From Paramecium sonneborni (taxonomy: Eukaryota; Ciliophora; Oligohymenophorea; Peniculida; Parameciidae), in contig CAJJDN010000171.1 in assembly GCA_905182985.1 (NCBI GenBank), forward strand, positions 91,321 through 155,320: a stretch of 64,000 nucleotides of DNA, read 5' to 3'. The number at the start of each line of letters is the position of its first letter. The stretch's first letter is position 1. The notes under the pieces were generated by a model, which did not search any database, was not told where the DNA came from, and saw nothing but the letters and a program-made list of their open reading frames with translations. Below are positions 36,994 through 48,201 of the stretch, one piece after another. Made by a program: the position numbers and the translations under genes.

Positions 36994-39713
36994 ATGGGAA
37001 AAATAAAAGAGAATGAAGAGAACTAAAAATCACGGAAAAATCTTCTAAATTTTATCAACTTTAAGAAATCAAAAGGAATAGTTAGGAAATCCATTAATTA
37101 GAAGGAAAGATTTCTTGGTTATGATGATATTATTTTCAGTAAAAAATAATATATTTTAGGTTCAAATAATTTAAGAAATTTCTAATTATAAAGAATTTAA
37201 AGGAAGATTTAAAGAATTAGATAAGCTAAAATATTTAATAAATGTAAATACTATTGCAATCATTATTAAAATGAAAAAATTTCTGCATTTAATTTATAGG
37301 AAGATAGATTATAATGTATATATCATAATGGAGAAAACAAAAAAGCAATATCATTTCAAAAGTGTTAAGAGTAACTTGAAATTTATTCAAAATAAGAAGA
37401 GTAATTAAAATTATAAATATAGATATTTTAAAAAATTATATGAGATGAAAAATTCAATATATTCATTGCGATTCATTTTAAATTGTATAAAAAAGAAGAT
37501 TTTAAGTTTTTAAAAAAAGTAAAAATATTTTCAAGATAATTAAAAAGAATTTGATAATTTGTACTAATTGAATCCAACGATTCATATTAATACTTATAAA
37601 AATCTTGATAGGTTTTTAAAATAAAATCAAGAATATATTGCACTAAATATGTCAGAACAACAAGAAATAACAAATTACGAATGTGTTTTAGATCCTTTTA
37701 AAAAAAAGATTTAGTAAATTTAAATAATACACAGCAATTTTCTTAATAGTTTAAAGCCTTGCAAATTAAAAATAATTTTAGAATTAATTAGGAACAATTT
37801 AATTGATGGTTTTCATTTAGAGGCTTAATAATTGTCAACATTATAGGACTTATTCAATTGGGTGAAATAGAAGTTTAATTGGGATAATAATAAATCCTAA
37901 TTTACAGTATATATTGACTATATGAGTATGATGAATTTTCAATAATAATATTCATCTGTTCAATTTGTTTTATATTATCAGTAACAATTATATATTTTAA
38001 TTATTTATTTAAATATGAAATATTAAATACACAATTTTTATATGATTATAATTGATAAAGATTATTTTTATTAAGATAATTAATAAAGTAATTATTAAAT
38101 ATGTTTAGATGATATGAATAATAAATTGATGTGCACCAATTAGATTATAGAATTAGATGTTTAATAGATTGAATATTTTGAAGTTTAAAAATTAAATAAA
38201 GCTAAGAAAAGAGATAGATGGATGTTAAAAGTCTGTAATGTAGTGAGGAAGATTGCAATGTGTTTGTTTTATATAGAAGGAGAATTAAATTTTTTTGAAA
38301 TAAGAGAGATAAAAAAGATGAGNCATAATGGAGAAAACAAAAAAGCAATATCATTTCAAAAGTGTTAAGAGTAACTTGAAATTTATTCAAAATAAGAAGA
38401 GTAATTAAAATTATAAATATAGATATTTTAAAAAATTATATGAGATGAAAAATTCAATATATTCATTGCGATTCATTTTAAATTGTATAAAAAAGAAGAT
38501 TTTAAGTTTTTAAAAAAAGTAAAAATATTTTCAAGATAATTAAAAAGAATTTGATAATTTGTACTAATTGAATCCAACGATTCATATTAATACTTATAAA
38601 AATCTTGATAGGTTTTTAAAATAAAATCAAGAATATATTGCACTAAATATGTCAGAACAACAAGAAATAACAAATTACGAATGTGTTTTAGATCCTTTTA
38701 AAAAAAAGATTTAGTAAATTTAAATAATACACAGCAATTTTCTTAATAGTTTAAAGCCTTGCAAATTAAAAATAATTTTAGAATTAATTAGGAACAATTT
38801 AATTGATGGTTTTCATTTAGAGGCTTAATAATTGTCAACATTATAGGACTTATTCAATTGGGTGAAATAGAAGTTTAATTGGGATAATAATAAATCCTAA
38901 TTTACAGTATATATTGACTATATGAGTATGATGAATTTTCAATAATAATATTCATCTGTTCAATTTGTTTTATATTATCAGTAACAATTATATATTTTAA
39001 TTATTTATTTAAATATGAAATATTAAATACACAATTTTTATATGATTATAATTGATAAAGATTATTTTTATTAAGATAATTAATAAAGTAATTATTAAAT
39101 ATGTTTAGATGATATGAATAATAAATTGATGTGCACCAATTAGATTATAGAATTAGATGTTTAATAGATTGAATATTTTGAAGTTTAAAAATTAAATAAA
39201 GCTAAGAAAAGAGATAGATGGATGTTAAAAGTCTGTAATGTAGTGAGGAAGATTGCAATGTGTTTGTTTTATATAGAAGGAGAATTAAATTTTTTTGAAA
39301 TAAGAGAGATAAAAAAGATGAGAAGGGAAGAAATTGAAAACATAATTTTAATAATTTTTAATGTGTTGTTTTTTATATATAATTAATTAAGGATGTATAA
39401 GAGAATATAAGCAAATGTGAGAAGTAAAGAGGAAGATGAAGATTTTTTTGAATGGAATCAAATGTATGTTTAATAAGAGATGGAGAGTGATATTGAATGT
39501 TATAATTGTTAATTGTGTGATCGTCAATTTGGTAAAAATGAATATGAATTAAATGCTCATATAAATTCACATGATCACAAAAAGTTGGAGAAAGAATTTA
39601 GAAAGAGATATAATAATTTGATAATAGAATATAGATTGAGCACATATTCATAGAGAATAGGAAGAAAATTGAAAAAACTACAGTATTTTAAGTGCATATA
39701 TGAATACAAATGA
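36994..39713 (+). CDS. C2H2 zinc-finger coiled-coil protein, interrupted by assembly duplication
   Basis: If one copy of the 999-bp repeat and the N (1000 nt) are ignored, and a 22-nt intron (GTAATTAAAATT...TATAG, near 37400) is removed, the gene has 566 codons ending at TGA 39711. The N-terminal part has a possible zinc knuckle CKYYCNHYQNE...CIYHNG. The middle is Gln/Lys-rich and helical. Near the C-terminus CYNCQLCDRQFGKNEYELNA followed by HINSHDHKK is a C2H2 finger of the matrin/splicing-factor spacing. As given, the extra 1000 nt shifts the frame, so the window's version cannot be translated through. Confidence 0.6.
37324..38322 (+). repeat. 999-bp direct repeat, left copy
   Basis: Identical, as far as I can compare by eye, to 38324-39322, at an offset of exactly 1000. 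The two copies are separated by the single N at 38323. Begins CATAATGGAGAAAACAAAAA and ends AAAAAAGATGAG. Confidence 0.95.
38323..38323. other. Assembly gap (single N)
   Basis: The only ambiguous base in the window, placed exactly between the two identical 999-bp copies. It marks a contig join where an overlap was not collapsed. Confidence 0.97.
38324..39322 (+). repeat. 999-bp direct repeat, right copy
   Basis: Second copy of 37324-38322. The zinc-finger gene continues from its right end (AGAAGGGAAGAAATTG...) in the frame that leads to the C2H2 finger, consistent with a single true copy. Confidence 0.95.
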
Positions 39714-39724
39714 TTAATTAAAAT

Positions 39725-41318
39725 ATGAAATAATTATCAAAATCAATAAGATATGCTTATTGGAATACAATAAAGGATATCAATCCTCTTTTTGTAGAAG
39801 CATAATATGCAGTGAGAGGATAGGTGCCTTCAATGGCAGCTACAATCTAAGAGGAAATAAACTCAGGCAAAAAATACCCTTTTGATTCTATCACCGAGTT
39901 GAATATAGGTAATCCATAAACATTTGGTTAAAAACCAATAACATTCAATAGAAGTGTTTTATCATCTATGTTGGATCCAAATATCTTAAAATATCAATCA
40001 GGAGATGTATAAAGAAGAGTGAAGTTTTATAATGATAAAATTGGTTTCTAAGTTGGTGCCTATAGTTAATCTCCAGGATATCCAATAATAAGAGAAGCTG
40101 TTGCAAAGTAATAATAATTAATTTACTCTCTTTTAGTTTTATCTAAAAAAGAGATGCCACAAAAAATAAACCTTCAATTAATGATATTATCTTAACTGAT
40201 GGTGCATCTTCAGGCATTACTTTAATGTTTAACTTATTGCTAAAAGATAAAACTGATGGTGTCATGATTCCTATTCCATAATATCCTCTCTATTCTGCGG
40301 TTATTGCATAATGTGGAGCATAACAAATACCTTATTATTTAGTTGAAGATAAGAATTGGTCAGCAGAACAATAATAATTAGAAGGTATACTTTTCAAATA
40401 TTTTTTATTTAGAATAATATTAGAAAGCCAAAAGAAATGGAATCAATCCAAGAATTTTAGTATGCATCAATCCAGGAAATCCTACAGGTTAAGTATTTGA
40501 TAAATAGAGCATTGTTGAAATGATCAAGTATTATTCTCTTTTTATTCAGGTTTGCTGCAGATAAGAAAATTACTATTTTCGCTGATGAAGTCTATTAAGA
40601 AAATATTTATGACTCAAAGAAAAAGTTTATATCTTTTAGAAAAGTAGCCAATGAACTTAATTTGGATGTAGAAATTTATTCTTTCCACTCAATCTCTAAA
40701 GGAATTACTGGAGAATGTGGTTTAAGAGGTGGCTATATGGAAATAACATCTAAGATTGATTCAGAAGTTCATTTTTAAATTCATAAATCTAAAAGTATAT
40801 TTTAATATAATCTGTATAGCAATAATGCTTTGTTCCAATACAGTAGGGTAATTGATGACAGGATTAATGGTTACTCCACCAACTGTTGAAGAAGGTTGTT
40901 CTGAATTCACTGTTTTATAATATAATGATGAATGCAAAGCTCTCTTTACTAGTTTATAAAGAAGAGCTGCCATTGTTACTCAATATCTTAATTAAACCAA
41001 AGGTGTTTCTTGCCAACCTATTGAAGGTGCAATGTATGCATTCCCAAGGATCTACTTATCAGGTATTTTTAATATATTACTGTTTTAGATAAATATGTCT
41101 AACATGCTAAGAAATTAGGTTATGAACCTGATGTTTTATATTGCTTAGATCTTCTAAAAGAAACTGGATTAGTTGTTGTCCCAGGATCAGGGTTCTTGTA
41201 ATATCCAGGAACATATCATTTCAGAATGACAATCTTGATTTTACCAGAAGAGAAACTTCTAGCTAAAATGAAAATATTCCAACAATGGCATGAAAATTAT
41301 CTTGCAAAATTCTAATGA
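39725..41318 (+). CDS. GPT: Alanine aminotransferase (GPT-type)
   Basis: 487 aa after five introns (29, 28, 22, 25 and 26 nt). PLP-dependent class I aminotransferase converting alanine plus 2-oxoglutarate to pyruvate plus glutamate. Family landmarks: NIGNPQTFGQKPITFNR near the N-terminus, YQSGDVQ, SQSPGYPIIREAVA, LTDGASSGI, MIPIPQYPLYSA, CINPGNPTGQV, ADEVYQENIY, SFHSISKGITGECGLRGGY with the PLP-binding Lys, and PGSGFLQYPGTYHFRMTIL with the carboxylate-binding Arg. Length is in the usual range (480-500). Begins 11 nt after the zinc-finger gene stop. Confidence 0.95.
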
Positions 41319-41838
41319 TCATTTGTATATTTTATGAACAAAACAATAACAACAATCAAATTATCAATTATATATATGTATTCTTATTGATTAACCTTTT
41401 CAAATAAAAACTAATCTTACACAAAACTTACAATATTTATAATTGCTGATTAATAATTAATTAATTTTGCCTATTTTTTATTCATAACAATTCTTTATAG
41501 GAAGATTTATGAATGAGAAGAATGATTGCATTATTCTAATAAAAGCATACTAATCCAGGTTAACTATGTATTAGAAAATGTTTGATTATATCAATTTTAG
41601 AAAGTAACAAAAAGATAATAAATAAATAAATAAATGAAAATTTCATCAATTTTTTATATGCTGAGTTTAAATTAAAAAAAATATAAAAAGAATTTTGCTA
41701 AAAATTAACATAATCTTGATTATTTTTTAGATTTATTGAATTGACATATCTATATAAAATAAGAGTAATAGTGTCATACTTATAAATTCTCTAAACTGAT
41801 TACAATATTGAAATAATTTCATCATCATTTCAAGAAAT
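41319..41838. other. Intergenic, A+T-rich
   Basis: A 44-codon frame from 41511 (MNEKNDCIILIKAYQ...) is the only open stretch noted and is not convincing. Confidence 0.4.
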
Positions 41839-42174
41839 ATGAGAAAAATATTTGTTGGGATAAATTATTAGGGTTGAAGAGGTAATTTTAAATTTAAATT
41901 GAGCAAATAAATTAAAATTATATTAATCACTAATAAAATTATTTTTTTGTTATCTATTTCATTGTAGATTTTGAGTAGAGTTATGAATAATGTTATGGAC
42001 AGACTTACTAATTTTATCACAAAGAATAAATGCAATAATATTAAGAAATATCTATATATGATGAATACTTAAAAAAGGATCTATGATCTAAAATTTAATA
42101 AAATAGATATATTGCATAAAAAGAAAGAATAAATTTAGTATGGAGAGAGGAAAAAACAAAACATTTGGGATTGA
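41839..42174 (+). pseudogene. Possible metacaspase-like relic
   Basis: MRKIFVGINYQG is close to the caspase/metacaspase N-terminal strand (K-x-L-x-GINYxG). It is followed at once by TGA and non-matching sequence. About 140 nt later MNNVMDRLTNFITKNKCNNI resembles the helix after GC(I/V)NDV. The catalytic His and Cys blocks are absent. Probably a decayed fragment; this rests on short matches only. Confidence 0.25.
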
Positions 42175-42310
42175 TTCTTCTATAATTGATATTAACAAAC
42201 AATATATATCATTTCAATTTACCATAAGGTTTTATAAAGTCTTGATTACAAAATATTTAATTACATATGATAATTTATTAATAAAAAAAAAGAAATAACT
42301 TTTAAAAATA

Positions 42311-43515
42311 TCAGATGGTTGTTTATGATTTACCCTTTGAAGCTAAAGATGATGCATAATCAGCATATCTTTTGGCATTGCCTATTGCTCTTCTTATTCC
42401 CATTACTTTAGTGGGTACTAACATTAAAACCACAAAAGGTACAATATCATACCAAACTGATTCTGTTCCTAAATAAATAGTTTTAATTAGATTTACTTAA
42501 CATTGGTTTTTTGGCAGATATATTTGGATCAAACCATTTGAATTCATATCTTACAAATTCACATCTTCCATATACTAAATAATTAAATAAATTTAGTATT
42601 TTGCTTCCAATTAATTTATAATGATCTAATTATATAAATCGTTTTCTTTAATCGATATACGGAACTGATAACAATTCTTCTATCTTATAATATGAGTTCA
42701 AATAAGGAACATATTGTTTATAGATTGGAAATTCCAATATTAATCGTTTACCTTATTTAATTAGATTTTAAACACATGCTCTGGTTTCTCTTTATATACC
42801 AGTATATCCTTCATTTTTTATCAAATTTGCAAAACGAGTTACTCTATCAAAGAATAGAAGTAATTAAAAGTTTTTTACAAAGAATTCTCTCATTATTTGA
42901 TTGGCATTTGCATCTTTTGATTCTGTCCAATGTATATATGGATTATGAATATTAAATTTATTACCCATAAGGATCCAATCTCTAGGTTTGTATTCTTCAA
43001 TATAATGTTTCTCTTAGAAATCTTTTAAAATGATTTCCTTGTACTTAAGGAAAAGCTCATTTTATTTTTACAGATCTATGCTATTCATGAGGATTACTTT
43101 TTTCTTTAGAAAGTGCTGCAGTGAAATATTCTGATGCGTCTATTATTTTGTCATCTACATATTAAAATAGACATAATTTTTCTAAGAAGACTTCAATACT
43201 GTATAAGTACATCAAGGAAAATATTATGCTTGTTGATCTCCTTCTAATACAATTTAAACCAAATTTAAAAAGCAATGGATACCATTTATATGACCAAGTT
43301 TAATTATAAACATAATTGTAGTAATCCATTTCTGTGTAAATGATCATTTTATTGAATCGAGTCACATTATTCTCATCTACTTTAAACAATTATCTAAATT
43401 CATTGTAAGTTAATAGTAAATAAGGTTTGTAGGTAGGATTATTAAAAAGTATTCTTCTGTTTTCTGGAGATTATTCTACTTTTTTTGAATTCAATAATTC
43501 AATGACTCTATCCAT
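42311..43515 (-). CDS. Hypothetical protein with C-terminal hydrophobic segment (382 aa)
   Basis: Two 28-nt introns give 383 codons. Tyr/Phe/Asn-rich globular N-terminal part (NPTYKPYLLLTYNEFRQLF..., WSYKWYPLLFKFGLNC). A conserved-looking middle follows (PRDWILMGNKFNIHNPYIHW, FFVKNFQLLLFFDRVTRF). Near the end a hydrophobic helix SVWYDIVPFVVLMLVPTKVM suggests a membrane anchor. Family not recognised. The opposite strand is also open here, but only the minus frame gives clean splice joins. Confidence 0.65.
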
Positions 43516-43593
43516 TAAGAAAATTAATTAAGGTTTTTAATTAGTTTAATTTATATCTAAATATACATAAATTTGTAATAAATATTAAATATA

Positions 43594-43821
43594 TCATTTT
43601 TTGATTTTGTTTAAATTGATACCTACTTGTAAATATTATTTTAAACAACTCATGAATTCTTGATTTAGTTGAAATTCTTTAGGAGAATAGATAGAGGAAT
43701 AAGAATGTTAATATTGTTCTTAATTTTCTAAATTGTCATTTTAATTTTAAAGTTTATGAATAGAGAATGAGGAATCATCTATGGGTAGTTTAACAAGAGT
43801 AAGAATTAAGTTGAATTCCAT
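43594..43821 (-). CDS. Small hypothetical protein (75 aa)
   Basis: MEFNLILTLVKLPIDDSSFS, then a Gln/Asn-rich segment and SSIYSPKEFQLNQEFMSCLK, ending at TGA 43594. Composition is credible for this genome. The frame is open further 5' to about 44199, but that part overlaps ARS2 and lacks Gln codons altogether, so I start it at the later Met. No homology recognised. Confidence 0.35.
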
Positions 43822-43993
43822 ATTATGCTTTTTAAATTCTAAATTATAAAGGATTAATAATTTGTTGATTGGAATCAAATTTGATATAGATGATGATTTA
43901 AAACATTTCTTATAGATAATGTTAAATAGGATGAGTTTAATGAGATTCAATAGATTGTGTAATTTGAATAGCTTGTAAATTAATTTGTTTAGA

Positions 43994-45796
43994 TCATATA
44001 TCATTATAATTGACTTTGGTTTCACGTATTTAAAACATGATAGCTGGTTATGTTTTCTCTTAAGCAATAGAATCAAGATCTTTATATTATCTTTATTAAA
44101 CTCTGGGAGCAAAGTTGATAGGTAATTATATTCTAGATTGAAATATGAATATATACTTATTTTCTTAGAATTAAAGTTCATCGATAGCTCCTTTGACAAA
44201 AATTTGTCTTTGGATAGTAGCTTTACTTATTCGTTCAATTTTATGATTGGTAGCCATTTATTAATCGATGACTTATTAACGTAGGGATTATTGATGTTCC
44301 CAATATTATCTTTCATGTTTAAGAGAGATATGTTTAATTAGATAGGATCCTCCTTGGAATTGTTTTTCACAAAAGATACAAGGGAAAGCATCTTTTGATC
44401 TAGTTTTAGCTTATTTTAATCCCATGAGTATGATTTCATTATCAATTAATTCATTTATTGGTAATTCATCACTAGTTTCTTCTCTTCTACGATTGCATAA
44501 TGCTTAAATGATATCTTGCCATTCTAGATTGCATTTCTTTTTTGTATCTAATCTAAAGAAATGCTACAAAATATATTAATAGATTAGAATATACATAGCC
44601 AACTTTAGAAACAAGTAATCTATAATCAGAGAATTCAGCACCACTCCAATAACAATAATTATGAATTCTTCTTAAATATAAAGTTTGTATATCTAATTAT
44701 CTATTAAATGTTGGATCATCTCTATCTTTAAGTGGTCCTTCAAGTAATGGATTACCAGTAATTCCTTTCTCTTTATCTAATACTTTAATGAGTTCTCTTT
44801 AATGTTATAAATCCTTCAATAATTTATTATATTCAACTGATTTGAAGACTCGAACAAATTTTCTAACCATGAATATTATTAAATATTACCTCTTTTCTTA
44901 TTATTTTTAAAATTACAATACATGTCCTTTGATTGTAATACTCTCATCATTTACACAATTATTACAATATTCTTCTCCATCAAAACTAACCCAACCTATA
45001 CGTGTATAATTCTATGATTTATTTGGTTCTGACAATGTTAGACTTACATAACCACTCATTTATGATAGTGCTTTAACTACTTCTACTCTAGATAAAGGTA
45101 AAGGCACATTCTTTATAAACACACTATTCTAATTTGGATCAGAACCAAAAAATGGTGCTTTACTTATATCAATCGATTCTAAATTTATTTACATATTTCA
45201 CTCACCTTTAAGTTAAAATTCCCAAAAAGGTACATCTGGATCATCATTATAGAAATGATCATTCAATTCAAAGAATTCCATTAATTACATTTCTGTCAAT
45301 GTTAAATTTATGTTATTGAAACCTCCCATATTATATTACTTTAAAAATTCATTGAACCGATTCTATGCTAATTAATTACGTTCTTCCTAAAACTCTCTTC
45401 TATTTACTGGATTGTATTTATCTTAAATCCAAGGTTCATCTTTATGTTAATCAAAGAATAACTCCTTCTATTTATTTTCCCATTTCCTTTCATATGTCTA
45501 ATAAAGAAGTCGCAATTTCTCAGTCGGAATATCATTGTTTACCTATTATCTCATATCAATTTCATACATATAATTCTTAAAATTATTCAAAGTTTAACAA
45601 CTACTAATCAAGTGATGGAAACTCTACAGTATGTTTTACTCTCTTTATCTACTTCTTCTTGTTTTTAAAATTTCTTTTTTTTGAATTACTTCTACTTCTG
45701 TCCTTACTTAAATTTGAAACAGATGATGATGCAGAAGAAACACTATTTTATTATATTCCAATCTATTTACCTCCTAGATGATCCTCGTTCGTCCAT
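43994..45796 (-). CDS. SRRT: ARS2/Serrate homologue
   Basis: About 560 aa after four introns (28, 25, 27 and 31 nt; a fifth 27-nt intron near 44880 is possible and frame-neutral). A short Ser/Arg-rich N-terminus replaces the long RS-like region of animals. Then the Serrate N-terminal region (YERKWENKQKEFFFDQHKDE with PWIQDKYNP, matching HKDEEWFRSKYHPDE), an RRM-like domain (NSVFIKNVPLPLSRVEVVKA, VSLTLSEP, RIGWVSFD), a block LIKVLDKEKGI and LYLRRIHNYCYWSGAEF (matching LLYLRIVHSLDYYN), and the C2H2 finger CIFCEKQFQGGSYLIKHISLKH. The tail holds YKDLDS. ARS2 links the nuclear cap-binding complex to RNA processing and decay. Confidence 0.85.
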
Positions 45797-46724
45797 TAAT
45801 TAAATTATTCACTTCATATAAAATATATATATAATCAAGACAAAATACAATTATTACAACCAATAAACATATCAATTATTTTTCATTTTTTCCCTTTGTA
45901 AGACAATAAATATTCACCCAAAAACCTCACTGCATTTTATGGCCTTATCATACTATTCTTTCATACTTTTATATAGCCACCTCTCTTAAACCACTTTACA
46001 ATGCCTCTCGAAAATCAGTCATATAATATTCATTCATTGGAAGATTTTAAAATTTTGGTAAATCTTAATCAATCTTAAACTCATAAGACTTGTCTTAACT
46101 TTAATCGTTGTTCATTATATATTATTTTATTTATTATTATAAACTAATATTAAATCCAACTACTTATTTCTAATTTTATTCAAACAACTCTCATCATCAT
46201 TCCACAAACATATACAAAATAAAACACATCCATTATCTACATCAATTAAATCATTATCAACTTCTTAAATCTTATGAACCCTTATTTATAATATTAATAA
46301 ATTTAACAAAATTTTTATTTACCAAAATATGTTTTGTATATATACTATTAATTTTTCATCATCTCTCTAATTCTCCAATAATCTTAGATCATTTAAGAAC
46401 TTTTAAAACAAAATATTTACAAAAAAAAATATATTTGCCTAATTAATTTACTAAAATGTTATCATCCAATTATGTCTGAAAACACTAATATTTCTATGGC
46501 TTATTCAAATTGATGAAGATTGGAACTTCTTTTAATATATAATATTTTTATAACATATTATCGAAGCTATTATATATTTAAACTACAATATTATAAAACA
46601 TCATTCAAGTTAAATAAATTAAAATAGAAATATTTAAAATCTATATTTGATAATCCCATATTATCTTGTTACGATTTAATATTAATTAAATATAAATTCT
46701 TATCATTAAAATAAAAAAACAAAA
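45797..46724. other. 928-bp intergenic region
   Basis: A+T-rich divergent spacer between ARS2 (minus) and the next plus-strand gene. An open frame starts at 46001 (MPLENQSYNIHSLEDF...), but its later part is low-complexity Ile/Asn/Leu and I do not accept it as a gene. Confidence 0.45.
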
Positions 46725-47369
46725 ATGATAAATTATTCAATAAATGAGGAACAAGAATAGGATCTTTAATTGAATCCAAATGATTGTATTTTTCATGTTA
46801 AAAATGGAATCACTACTGATAACAAGTAATAATAAACATTTAGTAATTTCATAAATCCAATTGATGCCAGTTATGATGAAAGTTTAAAATAACAAGACAA
46901 ATAAGAAGAAATTAATTAATAATAGGTTTAGAAATAAAAAAGTTTTGAAAAAGAAAGAGATTCTATGAGGCTATATGTAAATCGATTTTAAAAAAATTGG
47001 GGAACAATTGGATTATAGATATTACAGGAATCTTATCAATATAGTATAGACATTGATAAGAAAAGCTCAAAGGATATTTTGAAGAGAATTTTATAAGATC
47101 CTACAAAATCCACACACGCTTTAAAAGTTCTTTAAAATCCACTTTTTTATAAGGAAATCGAATAGCTCTAAAATAAACCACTCCAAGAATTAATGAGCAT
47201 ATTAATCGGTAAGTTTTTCAAACATGTTAATCAAGATAAAAAAAAAAATTATCAATCTTTCATTAAGCTAAGAAAAGTAGATAATCATATAGATTAACTT
47301 CTTAGATTATTGTAAAATAAAATTCAATTTAATACTGAGACCAGATAAATGAAAAAAAGATCTAAATGA
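46725..47369 (+). CDS. Hypothetical Gln-rich helical protein (214 aa)
   Basis: Intronless. Gln/Asn-rich N-terminus, a Gln/Lys/Glu coiled-coil stretch around residues 60-85, then a possible small helical domain (MRLYVNRFQKNWGTIGLQIL, NPLFYKEIEQLQNKPLQELM) and a basic end (RQMKKRSK). No family recognised. Confidence 0.55.
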
Positions 47370-47612
47370 AGTTATTATAAAAGTGATTTGAGGCATAGTT
47401 ATTGAGTATTTTATTTATTTTTTCTTTAAAATTTTTATAAAAGAAAATACTCAGCTAAATATACATTGAATCAGAGAATATTATAGATCTTTATAAAGTA
47501 ATTACGAATTGATAAAATGCTTGACTTTTCATCGAAACAGAAAAAAAGATGATCAAAAATAAAACTCATTTTGCTTTTCATTAATCATTAATAATTTAAT
47601 TACAAATTTTGC

Positions 47613-47873
47613 ATGAATCTCTTTAATGATCAATAGTTTAACCCAGATTAAGATATATTTTTTTAGGATTTTAATGAAGAAATTTAGGCTTTTGAAGGAT
47701 CAGAATTTATAAGTATTTCGATAGATAATAATAATCGTGAACCCTCTAGAAAAAATGAAACAGAAAAATTAGTCAAGGATTATGACGAAGTTTAGAAACA
47801 TTAGATTTTTTACTCTATAAAAAAAAATATAAACAAAAAAAAATATAATAAATTACAAAAACATACAATTTGA
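47613..47873 (+). CDS. Hypothetical small protein (86 aa)
   Basis: Intronless frame from ATG 47613: MNLFNDQQFNPDQDIFFQDF, then FISISIDNNNREPSRKNE and a Lys-rich tail. Acidic N-terminus and basic C-terminus. Composition suits a genuine gene here, but the frame is short and has no recognisable relatives. Confidence 0.4.
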
Positions 47874-48201
47874 TAAAACTCATAGTTGGAAAGTAGAAAT
47901 TTTAATTGAATATCTATTTTATGATTAATATTATGATTAATATATAGATTTTAATTTACATAAATACATTGGCCAAATTTATAAAAGGTAAATACCAACA
48001 AAAATAAAAATGTACATCCAAGGGGCCATAATTCTTAAATTTATTCTTGGAGTTTAGAATTGTTAAGTAAAATAAACTTTCTTTCAATATAAAACTATAC
48101 GATCTTTTCAAAATAATTAATAATACCTCAGGTAAAAATATTTTGGATTAAATCAATAGATTACCAAGTAAATATGTATTTTATGAATCGATTTTCATAT
48201 A
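47874..48201. other. Intergenic, A+T-rich
   Basis: A competing ATG at 48010 opens a frame that runs out of phase with the next gene's signal peptide; I regard it as leader sequence. Confidence 0.4.

Noticed and set aside
40886..41092. Second plus-strand frame, and the opposite-strand frame at 40761-40973
   Set aside because: Shadows of the alanine aminotransferase exons, which keep all conserved blocks in the chosen frame.
42315..42660. Plus-strand frame MVVYDLPFEAKDDAQSAYLL with a hydrophobic stretch
   Set aside because: It lies antisense to the C-terminal exon of the 382-aa minus-strand gene, whose two 28-nt introns splice cleanly; the plus frame has no support beyond being open.
43822..44199. 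5' extension of the small minus-strand frame (MSKELSMNFNSKK...)
   Set aside because: It overlaps the ARS2 3' end in another frame and contains almost no Gln codons, unlike real genes here.
46001..46400. Plus-strand frame MPLENQSYNIHSLEDF...
   Set aside because: After about 20 residues it becomes low-complexity Ile/Asn/Leu typical of A+T-rich spacer; TGA is rare by chance in such DNA.
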